This document shows, piece after piece, positions 12,501 to 24,762 of a stretch of 64,000 nt of DNA. This stretch comes from Anaeramoeba flamelloides (taxonomy: Eukaryota; Metamonada; Anaeramoebidae), in assembly GCA_027625915.1 (NCBI GenBank), contig JANTQA010000047.1, positions 10,416,001 through 10,480,000 of the forward strand. Direction: 5' to 3'. How positions within the stretch are numbered: position 1 is the first letter of the stretch; each line of letters begins with the position of its first letter. The position numbers and the translations under genes were made by a program. Under the pieces are notes generated by a model. It was not told the DNA's origin and did not search any database. It worked only from the letters and a program-made list of their open reading frames with translations.

Positions 12501-13383
12501 TTTGTGAAACCTCATAATAGTATTTTTAATATTTTTCTACCTATTTTTTAATTTAGAGGGCGATTAAAATGTATATAATCATCAATATTAATCCTTTAAA
12601 ACTATTAATTTCATAAAATTTGAGTAATCTAGAAATTTTTGAAAGTGCAAATATAAACCATTAGAAAGGTTGTATGAGTTGAGTTCTATTTTTCCCCGAA
12701 GCATATAATTTTAAATCCAAATATTAAATTTATTAAAATTTGGTCAATTAAATCAAGAATAAATTGCAAAATACTCATTTTTTCAGAAATAATCATAATA
12801 ATTATTTTTTCATCAAAGATTTTCATCTGTCTTTACTCTAATATATTTCCAAGAAAGTAGGAAGAATTTATTTTTAAAACTATTTATTAAACTAAATCTT
12901 CAAAAGAGTATTTCAATATATAAAATAATTAGCTAACATTATTTATTCTTGTTATTAATTCATTTTTTTCTTCGTATTTTATTACATAAATAAAAGATAT
13001 TAAAATTTTCTTATCATAGTTTTTATCTGAGATTTTCCTGGGGTGAAAATTGGTATTTATTATTTTCTTTTTGATCCTAAAAATCTTTTTCATAACTTGT
13101 TTAATCTCAACAAAATTTCAAATAAAAATGTAAGTATAAAACTATATTTAATTGTTTAAAAAATCATTTTTACTCTTTTCATATTTACATTTTTTTTTAT
13201 TAGAATTTGTCGTATGTTTTATTCACCAAAAAAAGTGCAATTTTTTTTTTTAATAATTTAGAAAATATTTTATTCAATGTTTGTTAAAATAAAGGTAATA
13301 GTCATTGTTTCGGTTATTAATATTAAACTTAAATTGGTATTGTAAATTAACTAATAGGACCACTAACAACGATTATTTTATTA

Positions 13384-13581
13384 CAGTCAGTTTCACTTTT
13401 AAGGCACAAAATTTCAACGAAAATTAAGGCACAATAAAAATCTCAAATTTGGGCACAAAATTTGCAGTCTCGTAAAATAATTTGTAAAAATTAAAAATTC
13501 CAAATTTTGTGCCTTAATTTGAAATTTTTATTGTGCCTTAATTTTCGTTGAAATTTTGTGCCTTAAATTTGAAACTGACTG
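13384..13581. mobile_element. TA-site (Tc1/mariner-type) palindromic MITE, copy 1
   Basis: 198 bp between TA dinucleotides (13382-13383 and 13582-13583). Ends CAGTCAGTTTCACTTTTAAG and its complement-like partner AATTTGAAACTGACTG. Nearly the entire element is an inverted repeat, with GGCACAAAATTT / AAATTTTGTGCC on both arms, so the strand can fold into one hairpin. Related copies are at 27941, 39388 and 52551. Confidence 0.85.
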
Positions 13582-15536
13582 TATAAAATGTAAAAAAAAA
13601 AATATCCCACTTTTTTGGAAATACCTTAATAATCGTGAGTAATAATGGAATATTTAATTTGATGTTTATTTTTTATTACCTTTTGGGTCACTTGAAGATT
13701 CATCAAGTTTTTAAAAATAGAATCGAAAAGGGGATTTTTGAAAATGGTAGTTTCATCTTGATTTATAAAAACTAGTTATCATTTTTTGTTCTAAATAAGA
13801 AATCTAAAGATGTTTTTTTTAATGTAACTCATATTTTTTTTATGACTAGAGGAGATAGGAGAAAAAAAATATCTATTTTATAATGTATCGTAATGTTGAA
13901 AAAATCAATTTTTTTTAGTTGAGTTTGCGAATTTCAAAACTATTTTATCAAAATTTAAAATTCATCTTGCTAATTAAGATTAATTATAAAAAACACTATG
14001 AATATTTTTTTTTTAATTTACCAATTTTATTTCTTTTTGTTAAATGTGGTAACTTAATTAGCAAGTATACAGTAGCTCCTGCTATATGATTCGGAATTCA
14101 GAATTATCATTTGTATGTTTCTTTCTGAGCAATATTTAAATATTTCCCATCAAGAATAGTAGATTGGATAATTTTTCAATCCTCTTTCAAATAACAACAG
14201 AAATTTTTATGTGTTGGGGAATTTGAGATGAATTTGGTTCTTTTTTATTAAAATTTATTGATAATACGGGCAGCTAAATAAACTCCATTCCAAAAATTTG
14301 GACAACCCCAAAATCAAAAATAGACAAAAAAAAAACACAATTGTTTGTTTTCTTTCAAACCTAATATAAAACTAAATTTAAATTACTCAGTATTAATGTT
14401 TTTATCAGTATCATTCTTATCCAAATAACAGAAAAAAATATAAAACGAAAAAATCAAAAATTTTATTTCCAAAATGCTGAAATGAGCTGAACATAAAATT
14501 GTTTTGGTAGGTTTGTTGAAATTTCACCAACAATTTTGGATCGATAAAATTTTTATTACCAACAACTAATTATATCTGATTTTTAAATTTAAAAAATTCA
14601 GCCTAACCTTCTAATCAATCATTGAAAAAAAAACAGAGTATCTAACTAAAAAAGAGTAAATTAAAATAAAATAATGAATATACATAAAATGATAAAAAAT
14701 GAAATGGGTTGTACAATCTAAAATTATTTCCATATTTTGTATTTAAGAGTGGCATTGTTATTTATTGGACTATTTAAACTGTCTCCAATTTTTTGGAATT
14801 TAGTTAAATTTTCATATTATTTTCTGAAATTTTGTACCTCTGTATTGTGGTTTTTTTTAATGTAAAATATCATTGTTTAATTTCTTCTTTAATCTGTTTC
14901 GTAGCGGTGATGAAGCTTCCAAATGGTATTATGGTTTGAAAACCTCGAAAATGCTGGGTTTTTTTTTTTTTTTTCAAAAGATGCCATTTTTATCCAAACC
15001 GGAATTTATTATTTGACTTTGATTAAAAGATCTTGTATAGTAATTTTTCGAGTTTTTTTCTTTTGAAAGATTCAAAAAGGTTTAAAATAAAAAAGGCACG
15101 GTGTTTTTGTAAAATAAAAAAATGAAATTATTTCTCTCTGTTAAAAGTATATTCTTATCGAGAATTAATGGGGTGTTTCATAAAATAAGCAAAATAAATA
15201 ATAAATAATATTAAAAAAGAAAACTATGAAGGTAATTTTTTATTAAAAAACACAAAATAAAATAAAATCTAAAAAATAACAAAAACAAAAACAAAAGTTA
15301 AAACAAGAACAAAAATATAAAAGAAATACAGATTTAAAAAAATATATATTAAAAATTTCTAAAAGATAAACAAATCTAAATATAAATAAATAAAAAAAAA
15401 AATAAAAAAAAAACTCAAAAAAGATGAAGACCTTGATAATTATACTCTTAATATTTAAAAAGTGTAAATTAAAACACTTTCAAAAATTATAATATTCAGA
15501 GATCATCGTGAAAAAATATCCAATTTTGAATAATAT

Positions 15537-17267
15537 TTAATTATTTGTTTCTTGTAAACATTTTTTCAAATCAAGCACTTGCTTTAGTAAATTGGAAAAG
15601 GTATCTTGAGAATCATTCATTTGGGTTTTTAAAGATGTTAAAGATTTCTTTAATTGTTGAACCTTGGTGGAATTACGTTTATTTTCCAAAATTAGTTTTT
15701 CCCTTTCTTTTCTTAATTGTATGATTTCGTTTCGTTCCCTTCCCCATCTATGCTTCCTGTACTTTTGTAAGGATTCCATCGATCCATTTAAATCATTTTT
15801 ATTTGTGCAAATAATTATTTTGATTAATTTTTTTAGTTCTTTAATTTTGAATTCGAATTGTTTTGAATTATATTTTTGATTTTTGACACAGTGGGTATTT
15901 GTTTTCTCTTTATCGGTGTCTCCACTTGTTTCTTTTTCCGATTCTATTTCTGGTTCTTGTTCTAGTTCTAGTTCTGATTCGAATTCGGATTCTAATTCTA
16001 ATTTTAATTCCAATTCTGATTTTGATTCTGATTCTGGTTCTGTTTTTGTGTCTGTCTCTAATTTTGGATTAAATTTATATCTTGAATCCAAATCAAAATA
16101 TGTTTCAAGTTTTAATTCTGAATCAGACTCGGACTCTGAATCGGACTCGGACTCGGACTCGGACTCTGACTCTGATATTGTAAGGGATTTTGATTTTGGT
16201 AATTTGATTTCCTGCTGTTCAGCCATCGAAGATAAACTTGAACTTTCATTTTCTTCATCAATTTTGCTGTTACAATTGCCAATTTTTTCGAATTCTGTTT
16301 GGCTTAATCTTCTTAGCAATTGTGGTTTCTTTTGCTTTATGTATTTTAAAGAATAAAGATTAACCCCATGTTTGAGCGAATGATTTCGTTTCTTTTGGGT
16401 GTTTGCTGTTTCGCTAAAATCTTGAATTTTCTCCTTATTTGTTAATAATCCTGAATTAATTGCCAACAAAGTATTTTGGGTGTTGTTTTGGATCACATCT
16501 CCATTAATTAGTTGTTGTTTTTGGTTTCCGAGTGATTTTTCTTTCTCCTCTCCCTGTTCTTTACGGTTTTTAGCATTCAGAGTGCGTGAATTTTTTTCGT
16601 CGAGGGATTTGTTTCTTTGGTTTTTGTTTTCCATTTTTTGTGTTTTCAGTGTATTTTTTTTTAATTTTGATTTTAAAATGCTTTTTTGTTGTAGCCTCAT
16701 TAGCGTAACTCGTTGAAATTTTTCAACAATGCCAGAAGAGCAATTATTTAATCCCAAAAAAATTTCGTTTATGTTTGTGTTATGAAAAAAAGAATGCAAA
16801 AGCCTGATTGCTCCACAATTGTTTATTTGGTTCCCAGTCAAATCGAGAGAACATATTTGGGCAGAAAATTTTAATAAGCAATTTGAAAGGCTGAGTGCGC
16901 CTTCGTCTGAAATTTCGTTGTAGCTTAAATCTAAAACACTTAATGGTTGCTTTCGTTTCGCAAGTGAGCGGCAAAGCTTACACAGATCTTGATCATCCAA
17001 TTTTTTGTTGCTGAGATCAATCTTTGTGATTCTTTCGTTGATTGAAAGGATTTGAAAAAAGTTGTGTAATTCTTCTTTTTCACACTTTTGTTCACACAAA
17101 TCAATGTTTGTTGAGTTTAGATTCGAAATGACAAATGAACAAAAGTCCATAAAAAGGGAATTTGGGAAAAAAAAAAAAAATTGTTGTTCGTTTTTTATTG
17201 TTGTTTTTTGCAGATCAAAAGTTTTGTTGTTGGGACTTGTTTCGATCTGATCGAATTTTTTTGACAA
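15537..17267 (-). CDS. Leucine-rich-repeat protein with Ser/Glu tract and C-terminal coiled coil
   Basis: A single open frame of 576 residues with no evident intron. Residues about 48-180 hold leucine-rich repeats of the ribonuclease-inhibitor type: ITKIDLSNKKLDDQDL, LSVLDLSYNEISDEGALSL and ICSLDLTGNQINNCGAIRLL give the LxLSxNxIxDxG pattern. A basic, asparagine-rich linker follows. About residues 355-450 are an almost uninterrupted Ser/Glu/Asp/Leu tract, made by short repeats such as SESESE and LELELE. The last 100 residues are charged heptad-like sequence suited to a coiled coil. Such proteins are usually binding scaffolds, and no catalytic domain is visible. A run of phenylalanines at residues 30-34 comes from a homopolymer; translation could instead start at Met40 if the N-terminus is spurious. 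The function is not recognised. Confidence 0.8.
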   Translation of the reverse strand: MSKKFDQIETSPNNKTFDLQKTTIKNEQQFFFFFPNSLFMDFCSFVISNLNSTNIDLCEQKCEKEELHNFFQILSINERITKIDLSNKKLDDQDLCKLCRSLAKRKQPLSVLDLSYNEISDEGALSLSNCLLKFSAQICSLDLTGNQINNCGAIRLLHSFFHNTNINEIFLGLNNCSSGIVEKFQRVTLMRLQQKSILKSKLKKNTLKTQKMENKNQRNKSLDEKNSRTLNAKNRKEQGEEKEKSLGNQKQQLINGDVIQNNTQNTLLAINSGLLTNKEKIQDFSETANTQKKRNHSLKHGVNLYSLKYIKQKKPQLLRRLSQTEFEKIGNCNSKIDEENESSSLSSMAEQQEIKLPKSKSLTISESESESESESDSESESDSELKLETYFDLDSRYKFNPKLETDTKTEPESESKSELELKLELESEFESELELEQEPEIESEKETSGDTDKEKTNTHCVKNQKYNSKQFEFKIKELKKLIKIIICTNKNDLNGSMESLQKYRKHRWGRERNEIIQLRKEREKLILENKRNSTKVQQLKKSLTSLKTQMNDSQDTFSNLLKQVLDLKKCLQETNN

Positions 17268-19929
17268 ATTTTCTAAAAATACAAATACAATTTAAAAAAA
17301 ATAAAATAGAAAGTATATTAAAATTGGAAACAAAGTTTGAATATTCCAGAAAAAAATTGTAGAAGGTAAAATTGTCAAATCGAGGCAATTAAAAAAGTCT
17401 TAAAAAGGAAAATTTTCGAAATAATCATTTATTTTTTTCGGTGAGGTCTGTTAGACTGAAATTTAAATTACTCAAACGGATAAATTCTGATGATCAAACT
17501 GTTAAAATCAATTACAGAGGAATATGATAAATCTTGCAAGAATAAAATTAAATAAGGTTCCTTTTAGCTTTTGTTTGCAATTAATATTCAAATTTCGAAA
17601 ATGGATTGTAAAATTTAAAGTTTTGGATTTTATTTTAATTCCAATACTCAACCTAATTTATCCAGTATTTTTGGATTTTGAAACAAGTATAAAATAAAAG
17701 TAAAAAAATATTAGAAATTGAGAACTTTTACTGTGATTTTACAATTAAAATGGATTTGACGATTTTTTATCAGTAGTAAATAGAAGGTAATGTTTTGATT
17801 TCATGGATTTCAATATTGGGAAATCAATTCGTTTAATTCCTCTCAACTCTGAAAGCAGTATTACACAAAGTGGTTTTATTATCAAAAAGTTCTCATAAAA
17901 TATTTTGAAAATCTTACTGTCTGGTTTATTGACTCACAACAACAAAAAAATTTTTTTCCAACAAAAAAAATTAACAAAATTTTTAATTTATTTTTACTTT
18001 ATGATAATAACTCTGAAATTTTGAACAACGTAGACATAATAAAAATTGAGGGTAAAAACTACCTGAAAAATAGTGTGATCGGAGTTGTTAAAAAATGTAT
18101 CCCAAAGTTAGAATAAAATTTTAAATAACTTTGTGTCAAACTTTCGAATACTTTTGAAAATAATTTGCTTCATTTTTTGAAGACTAACTGTTAATAACCA
18201 ATTTTAGATAACAACCAGAGTTTTGATCAGTCAACTATTTGGTTGTAAATTCGAAAAAACAGAAATTATTGTTTTTTGCTTCATAAATTGGAAACAAATT
18301 TCACTTAATCTACTTTACAAATTTTTGGAATTAATTGGAGTTTTCTTACAGTTAAAATTTGTATTTGCTTTTTTTATTATTTGTTTGGTCCTTTTGAAAC
18401 TATTTTCAACCATTTAGTGAACCAGGAATCCTAAATGAAGGAATATTTGAGACTCAAAAAATGTTCATCAGTCGATATTTACTCAAATTTATATTTTAAT
18501 TGTAAAAAGAAACAGATCTCAATAATTCTTAAACAATTAAAATTTTGTTTAATTTCCTCTGTATTTTACTTTTCATATTTTGGTGGAAACACAAAATACG
18601 AGGACATTTAGTCCTTACTTTTTTTTTTTTAAGAACTTTTCAATTCTTTACAAAATTAAAAAAATTGACAAAATAGAATAATAAGTGGACTTTTATTTGA
18701 AAATAAAGAAAATATTATATTTATCTGATGTTTTTAAACCTATATTGACCAGAAACCACCTAGAAAACAAACAAGATTGTTTTATTTCATCAATATAAAA
18801 ACCGAGATCACAGAACCAAACAAAAAAAGTTAAAAAATTTTTAAATAATAAGAATTTTATTTTTTTGCTATAAGATCTTGTTTTTTATAAATAAATAACC
18901 GCATTGAAAACCATTAAAAATGATCTTGCAAATGTTTGTTTTAAACAATCAAGATTTCCAAAATCACATTCAACATGGTTTTATCACTCTTAACTTGAGC
19001 AAAAAAGGAAAAATAAAAATTAAGTGAAATTTTACCCATTTATGAGCTCTAAAAAACAGTCTTCAAACTATACCCTGGCTCTGTTTCTTATTGATTTTAA
19101 AGCGAATTAAGAATATTTTAAGATTTAACCCCTCTTTTTTTGACAATTTTTGATTAATTTCACAAATAACAACATTTTAATCAAAGAATTTTGATGAAAA
19201 ATATAAATTTTAAGAATGTTAAAATTGGGAAATGCCGGTAGGTGGAATCAAAATTGAAAACTCAATATTAAATTACTTTTAAAATTCATTCCTATGGGCT
19301 TATATAAATCAAAAAAGAAATCAGAAAAATTTACATTTGGGAAATATCTTTAAAGTTTCAAAATTTAAGGATATACAACCCAAACGAATTCTTCACAAAT
19401 AAAATAAAAATTACCCTTTTAGATAAGTTAAGGTTAATAATACCTTTTACCTAAAGATCAAAATCAATTATTTATGGGCACATTAAAATAAATTATTATT
19501 TTTTTTTTACACAAATAAACTTAGTTTAAACTCTAAAATCCCCATTTCATTATTTTCCAAAAAAGTCAGAAAAGATGATTTTTCCCCAATTAATTTTTCA
19601 TTTAAGTAGCCATTTTACTTTGGCAGGAACAACCCAGCGTAACACAATAACCCCCACACCAATAATCAATACTTTCATTCATCATTTCTCTGGGATAATG
19701 ATTATTATTATAAAATCAAAAATTAAAACAACGAAAAACCCACAATTTTTGAATATTTTTTTATTTAATCAGGGGACAAGCTCACCAATAACCTAACCAA
19801 TATTAAACACTGTATTTTATAATTTAACAACGTTTGGAAATTGTAACTTGTCTTAAATTATAAATAAATAAATAATATATATATATATATATATAGATAT
19901 ATATATCTATTTGAATTCAATAACAATTA

Positions 19930-20215
19930 ATTATTAAATCTTAATAAAAACCATTTTAAAAGTATTCAAAACAAATAAAAAATGATATTTCAAAATTAAA
20001 AAAAAACAAAAATCAAAAATTATTGAATCATAATTTTTGAAATGAGCCTTACAGATTTTTATTATTGAACTTTCACTGTAAGAACACAACAATAAAATTG
20101 TTTGAATATTGTAAAAAGGCATTTATAAAAGACATTTATTAGTCTCAATTTTCATAGTAATTTTTATCAGTATTTTCAAAGATCTTTTGTTTTTAACATG
20201 ATCTTTTGAAAAAAA
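19930..20215. repeat. Dispersed repeat F2, copy 2
   Basis: Carries ATAATTTTTGAAATGAGC, TTATTATTGAACTTTCACTG and a closing ACATGATCTTTTGAAAAAA in the same order as the other F2 copies. The 5' part appears shortened. Confidence 0.6.
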
Positions 20216-20521
20216 AAATATCAAAAAAAAAAGCCAAAAAAAAAAAAAAATAAATCAAAAAAAAAGAAAAAAAAAACAATTAATCAAAAAAAAAAAGAAG
20301 TGTAATGAAATTATGAAAGATTTTTGATCTAAAATTGAAATTTTTTATGAAAATATGTTGTTAAACTACCCAAAAACACATATATTAACCAAATAAAACT
20401 AATTTACAGTAAATTACACCTTAAATTACACACTTTCAATGAAATTTAAGGTACAAAAAAAACCACAAATTAAAGTGCACATTTTTTGGAATTTTTTAGC
20501 CACTTATTATTTTATTAAACA

Positions 20522-20930
20522 ACATTTCAAAAATTTGGGACTCACCCGAAATACTAAATTAAAAACAAGAAAAAATATATTATATTATTCAATAACAACA
20601 GATAATTAAAATTGATTAGTAATTCACTTTTAAATCATTATACATTCATAAAAGACTCAATGTTTTAAAAATTAAAAAAAATAAAAATAAAAACTAAAAA
20701 AAAGTGAGTCACAATTTCTGAAATGAATATTATGAATTTTTTATTACTGAACTTTCACTGAAAAAAAGTTGAACAACAATATTTTTTACGAATATTTAAA
20801 TTCATTTTCAAAACATTACATAGTCACAATTTTCATAGTGATTATTTACCTTTTCGAAGATCTTTTTTTATACATGATCTTTTGCAAAAAAAAAAAGTAT
20901 TAAAAAAAAAGAAAAAGAAATAAAAAAAAA
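20522..20930. repeat. Dispersed repeat F2, copy 3
   Basis: Blocks in order: GGGACTCACCCGAAATA, TAATTCACTTTTAAATCATT, AAAGTGAGTCACAATTTCTG, TTATTACTGAACTTTCACTG and ACATGATCTTTTGCAAAAAA. It is closest to the copy at 32757. Confidence 0.65.
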
Positions 20931-21261
20931 AAAAAATAATGATAAAATGATTTTGTACAAATCAAAAATATTTCCAAATTTAAGGAAATTGTAGATTGTA
21001 ATTATTTTAAACGTGTTGAATAAGCCAAATTTCAAAATTAGGGGCAAACTGTGTTATTATTATTATTTTCTTTTTTCGTTTACCTTTCAAAAAACACAAT
21101 GATTATTCAGCATTTTTATTTATTAATCTATATTGTCTCTAAAAAATTTAGTAAAATACCTGATTATTCAAAAAAAAACACAATTAAACTAATTGTTTTC
21201 TGATGAAAAATCTGCCCCGATTTTTGAAATTAAGCTTATTTCAAAAAATTGGAATTTTAGT

Positions 21262-21757
21262 TATAGAGCAGTGAAAAAAATACCGGACATGAAAAAAATA
21301 CCGGACAAGATTTTTAATTGTGAATATTAGTAAAATTATTATGTAATTTCAGCTATTTACAATCAAATTCCTTTTTTTGAGAATCGAACTTTTTCAATTA
21401 TAACCCCCCCCACTTATTAGAATGATGATTGATGAAATCACACTTGTTCAAAACACCATTCAACCAATCAAAAAACAAGAAGAAAAATTATCATTTTCCA
21501 AACTCTAGTAAACCTCAATAAAACTGGATTATTTTTCAAAAAAAGTTGATCTACATTAGGCTATCAAACAATTACTCAAGTATTCTAGAGACACCTTACT
21601 TTGATGGACTTTAGGTAGGTTTATTACTAATCTCATAAAAAAATTGGTTATTTATAATAAGGATTTCATTGAAATTAGACAAAAATTTTACTAATATTCA
21701 CAATTAAAAATCTTGTCCGGGATTTTTTTCTTGTCCGGTATTTTTTTCCCTACTATA
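21262..21757. mobile_element. MITE with doubled terminal motif (ACCGGACA type)
   Basis: At the left end the unit AAAAAAATACCGGACA occurs twice in tandem. The right end holds the inverse (TGTCCGG units before T-runs), also twice. Inside both ends lies TTTTTAATTGTGAATATTAG or its complement. The outer borders read TATAGAG and CTACTATA, consistent with a TA target. The 496-bp body has no gene. A related interior (CTTATTAGAATGATG) is seen reversed near 41460 and, weakly, at 63100. Confidence 0.75.
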
Positions 21758-22039
21758 ACATTGAAATATTGCTATTTTGATAATTATTTTACCGCAATTC
21801 AATAAATGCCATTTACGGAATCTTTGACCATTTTCATGACATTGTTAAGATAAATTAAATCCCTTTTTTTCATTTTAGTTTAATTATTGTAATGCTAATC
21901 AAAACTATATAATTATTCTTGTATTTTATTATTATTATTATTTAAGGTGGTTGTTAATTTCTATTATTGCTATTAGTTTTTTTTTAAATTTTAGAAATTA
22001 AAAGAAAAATGCCAAAATTTTCTTTTTATATCTCAAATT

Positions 22040-22690
22040 AACAAAAACCTGGGAACCCGCGGTATATTTTCCCGAAATAAAAAGAATAGAGAAAATACAA
22101 AGATTTTATTAATTTCTTTTAAATTCTCTCAAATTCTGGAAAAGTCAATTCCAAGGTTTTCTTTAGGTTTTCTATTTTATTTGTAAAGTGTTCTAAGGTT
22201 TTTTAGATTTTATATTTCATTTTTAAAGTGTTCTAGGTTTTTTTTTTTTTTTTTTAATAATCAATTTAAAGAAAAACCACTTTTAGCATTTCTTGAATTT
22301 TCTGTTTGTTTTTGAAGTGTTTTAGTTTTTTTTTTTGAGTTTTCTATTTATTTATGAAGTGTTCTAGGTTTTCTTGAGGTTTTCTATTTTATTTGTGAAG
22401 TGTTCTAGGTTTTTTTTTTACTTTTAGAAATAAAAAGAAAATTTCTAAAATTTTTGGTTTATTTCTAAACTCAAAAAAACCTAATGAAAATCAATAGATT
22501 TGGCAAATAAAACAGAAAACCCCAAGAAAACTGCAATTGGCTTTTCCACAATTTAAAAGAATTTAATAAAATCCCTGATTTTTTCTCTATTCTTTTGAAT
22601 TCTGGAAAAATGCCGTTAGGTTTATTTCTCAAATTAAAAAAAAAAAACACACACTTGTGGGCACACTACGACACTCGACGGAACTTCCCG
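22040..22690. repeat. Foldback repeat family F1, copy 2 (largest)
   Basis: Contains several imperfect units of TTCTAGGTTTTCTTGAGG and TTTCTATTTATTTATGAAG, then complementary units (AACAGAAAACCCCAAGAAAA). The inner borders, AATTCTGGAAAAGTC and AATTCTGGAAAAATGCC, appear on both sides. The right flank has GTGGGCACACTACGACACTC. No protein is encoded. Confidence 0.65.
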
Positions 22691-23485
22691 AATTCATGGG
22701 GTTTTATTTAGAAAAGTTATTAAAGACTGGAAAAATTAAGTTCATTGCCCACTAGTGATAATAAATATATTGGGTATTTTTTTATAATAATATTAAAAAT
22801 ATTAATCGTTTTTTTGTTATAATATCAAAAATATTAAATTTTTTTTAATACAGAGATCCAGATTTTATGATTATTATTATCAGCTGGGAAATTCCAGAGA
22901 AAATAAAAAAAATTCATTATTCATGATCCTTTTTGAATTCATTTAGCAAATTATACTGAATATAATATTGGAAATATATTCCAAAATTTTGAATTTTTTA
23001 TCAAAAACCTATTTTGTATTGATGGATTTGTTAACTATTGAAAAAATAAGTATCTAAAACCAATTATTATTATAAAGCAATGCTTTTTTTATTGAATTAT
23101 TTTGTTTTATAAATTCATGAGAAAGTAGGAAATGGAAATTATTTAAATTGAAAATAAATAGAGAGCATTTATCAAGCCGAATTCCAATGGTTAAAGTTTA
23201 TTAAAGATAATATTAAGAATATTTAATTAATCAAGTTTTAAATTTATTTATTGATTTTATTTTCATACCTAATAATCTAAAAGAGTATGTGTATTGTTCA
23301 TATTTTAAAAAAAAAAATTATGTAATTTTATATTTTTTTTTTTAATATTTTACCGATCGAGTTTGAAAGTTCCGATGATTTGGATTTTTGATTGAATTTT
23401 TCATTATTTTTTCTCGTTTATTTTCATGTTCACAATCATATCCATCGTTTTATATTTCGTTTCCTTTCATTCACATTATCTATTA

Positions 23486-24762
23486 TTATTTTTTTTTTTT
23501 TTCAATCTCACCCTCTTTTTCTTTACCTCTTTCTCTTCCCCTGCCTCTTCCTCTCGCCTTACCCCTACCTCTTCCTCTACCTTTATTTTTTGTTCCACGC
23601 CAATTGTTGTTTTGCTTATATGAGGTATTATCTTGAAGCGCTCTGTTATGAGTTTTATAAAAGAGAATTGCATTTTTAGGAAGTCCCAAAACCTCAATTA
23701 TTTTTTTTTTCAGATTTTCGATTGCTACCTTATCGTTTCCGCGCTTATTCCATAATGAAATAATGTCCTCTTGTGTCCGCACACTCACAACAATACCACA
23801 GATTTCGTCTATTGCCACATCAAATTCCTCACCAATCAGAGCAAGGATCTTAAAATTTAAAGAAGAAAGTTTTTCAAGTATTATGATTAGTAATTAATAT
23901 GGTTGTGAGTTTGTTATTATTGTGGTTTGTTGAGAAGAAATCAATAAAAAAAAATTAGTCGAAATGTAATTGTAAGTGTAATTGTGTGTGTCAACAATTT
24001 GTGATTTTTTGTTTTGCTATTTGTTCTTTCTTTTGGTCCATTATCCAAATCGAATTTCGAGGTTGTTTGTGGCTTGTTTCGTTTGTTGTTTGTTTAAAAT
24101 TAATCTAAAAAGAAATATATTTACCAAGTCTTCATAAAAGCGAGAAGCCAATCCTTTTCTTAACCTCAAGATCCATTTCCCACCTTTTTCATTTTCAGGA
24201 TCTTCCCAAACAGGATCAATCCCATCCTAATTACGATCAGAGAAAAGATTAAAAACAAGATTCAAAAAGAAAAAGTAAAAGAAAAAAAAAAAAAAGCATA
24301 TTGATTAATTAACTTTGAAAAAATTTTGGCGAATTCAACCCCAAATTGTGGTAGTGAGGTTTTGAAAGAGTGTAAAATATTTTGAGATCAAAAAATGGAA
24401 GGGTGTTTGATCATAAGGATTAACCAGTAAAAAAAAAGTAAAAGTGAACAGAAAGAAAATAATAAAAGTGTTGTTTTTGAATGTTCTATAAAAAAGAAAT
24501 TGAAATTTACTTTAAAGAGTAAATAATCACCGCCATCCCCTGCAATGTCGTTAGGGCGAACAAGGTGTGAGTAAAACCCCCAAAAATCTTCTGCAGTATC
24601 AAATGTACAGATACTTTTGATCCGATCTTGGTAGGAGATTTGGCTATTGTTGGATTCTCTTTTAACAAAAGAAAATCGATATTTCGATTGGAGTTTGTGG
24701 ATCTTTTTTTCTATTTTTTCTGTTTCTTCTTCTTTATTTAGATTTGGTATTGTGGTGGACAT
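23486..24762 (-). CDS. EIF4E2: eIF4E class II cap-binding protein (4EHP/eIF4E2-like), 3 exons
   Basis: Exons are 24762-24511, 24226-24125 and 23848-23486, in phase 0 throughout, for 238 residues. It binds the mRNA 5' cap. Class II members (4EHP) bind it weakly and mostly act in translational repression. Three things place it in class II: the YSHLVRPNDI segment (human 4EHP YSHMVRPGDL), Tyr44 in ISYQDRIK where class I has the first cap-stacking Trp, and the blocks KGGKWILRLRKGLASR and EICGIVVSVRTQEDIISLWN. The second stacking Trp is kept (Trp91 in DPVWED). The last 30 or so residues are an Arg/Gly-rich then Lys/Glu-rich tail absent from animal 4EHP, perhaps for RNA or partner binding (inference). 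Introns are 284 and 276 nt, both with GTAAAT donors. Confidence 0.93.

Larger units (their letters stand above)
9880..15536. other. Intergenic between the TMEM104-like and LRR genes
   Basis: It holds the TTAA element at 10064-10805, repeat R3 (12235-12500), a TA-type MITE (13384-13581), a solitary element end at about 13600-13625 and a short coding-like island near 14880-14960. The remaining sequence is AT-rich, and I see no gene I can support. Confidence 0.6.
17268..23485. other. Intergenic between the LRR and eIF4E2 genes
   Basis: Contains two F2 repeats, the MITE at 21262-21757 and foldback repeat F1 (22040-22690). An AT microsatellite lies near 19876-19911. A less AT-rich patch at 19600-19690 has short open frames on both strands but nothing identifiable. 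Confidence 0.6.

Noticed and set aside
15883-16356. Plus-strand Ser/Asp-rich open frame opposite the LRR gene
   Set aside because: The complement of the SE repeat is automatically open; it has no start context or conserved domain.
20870-20930. F2 repeats as poly-A-tailed SINEs
   Set aside because: The copies at 25620 and 32757 continue past the A-run with shared sequence, so the A-run is internal. No tRNA-like promoter boxes were seen.
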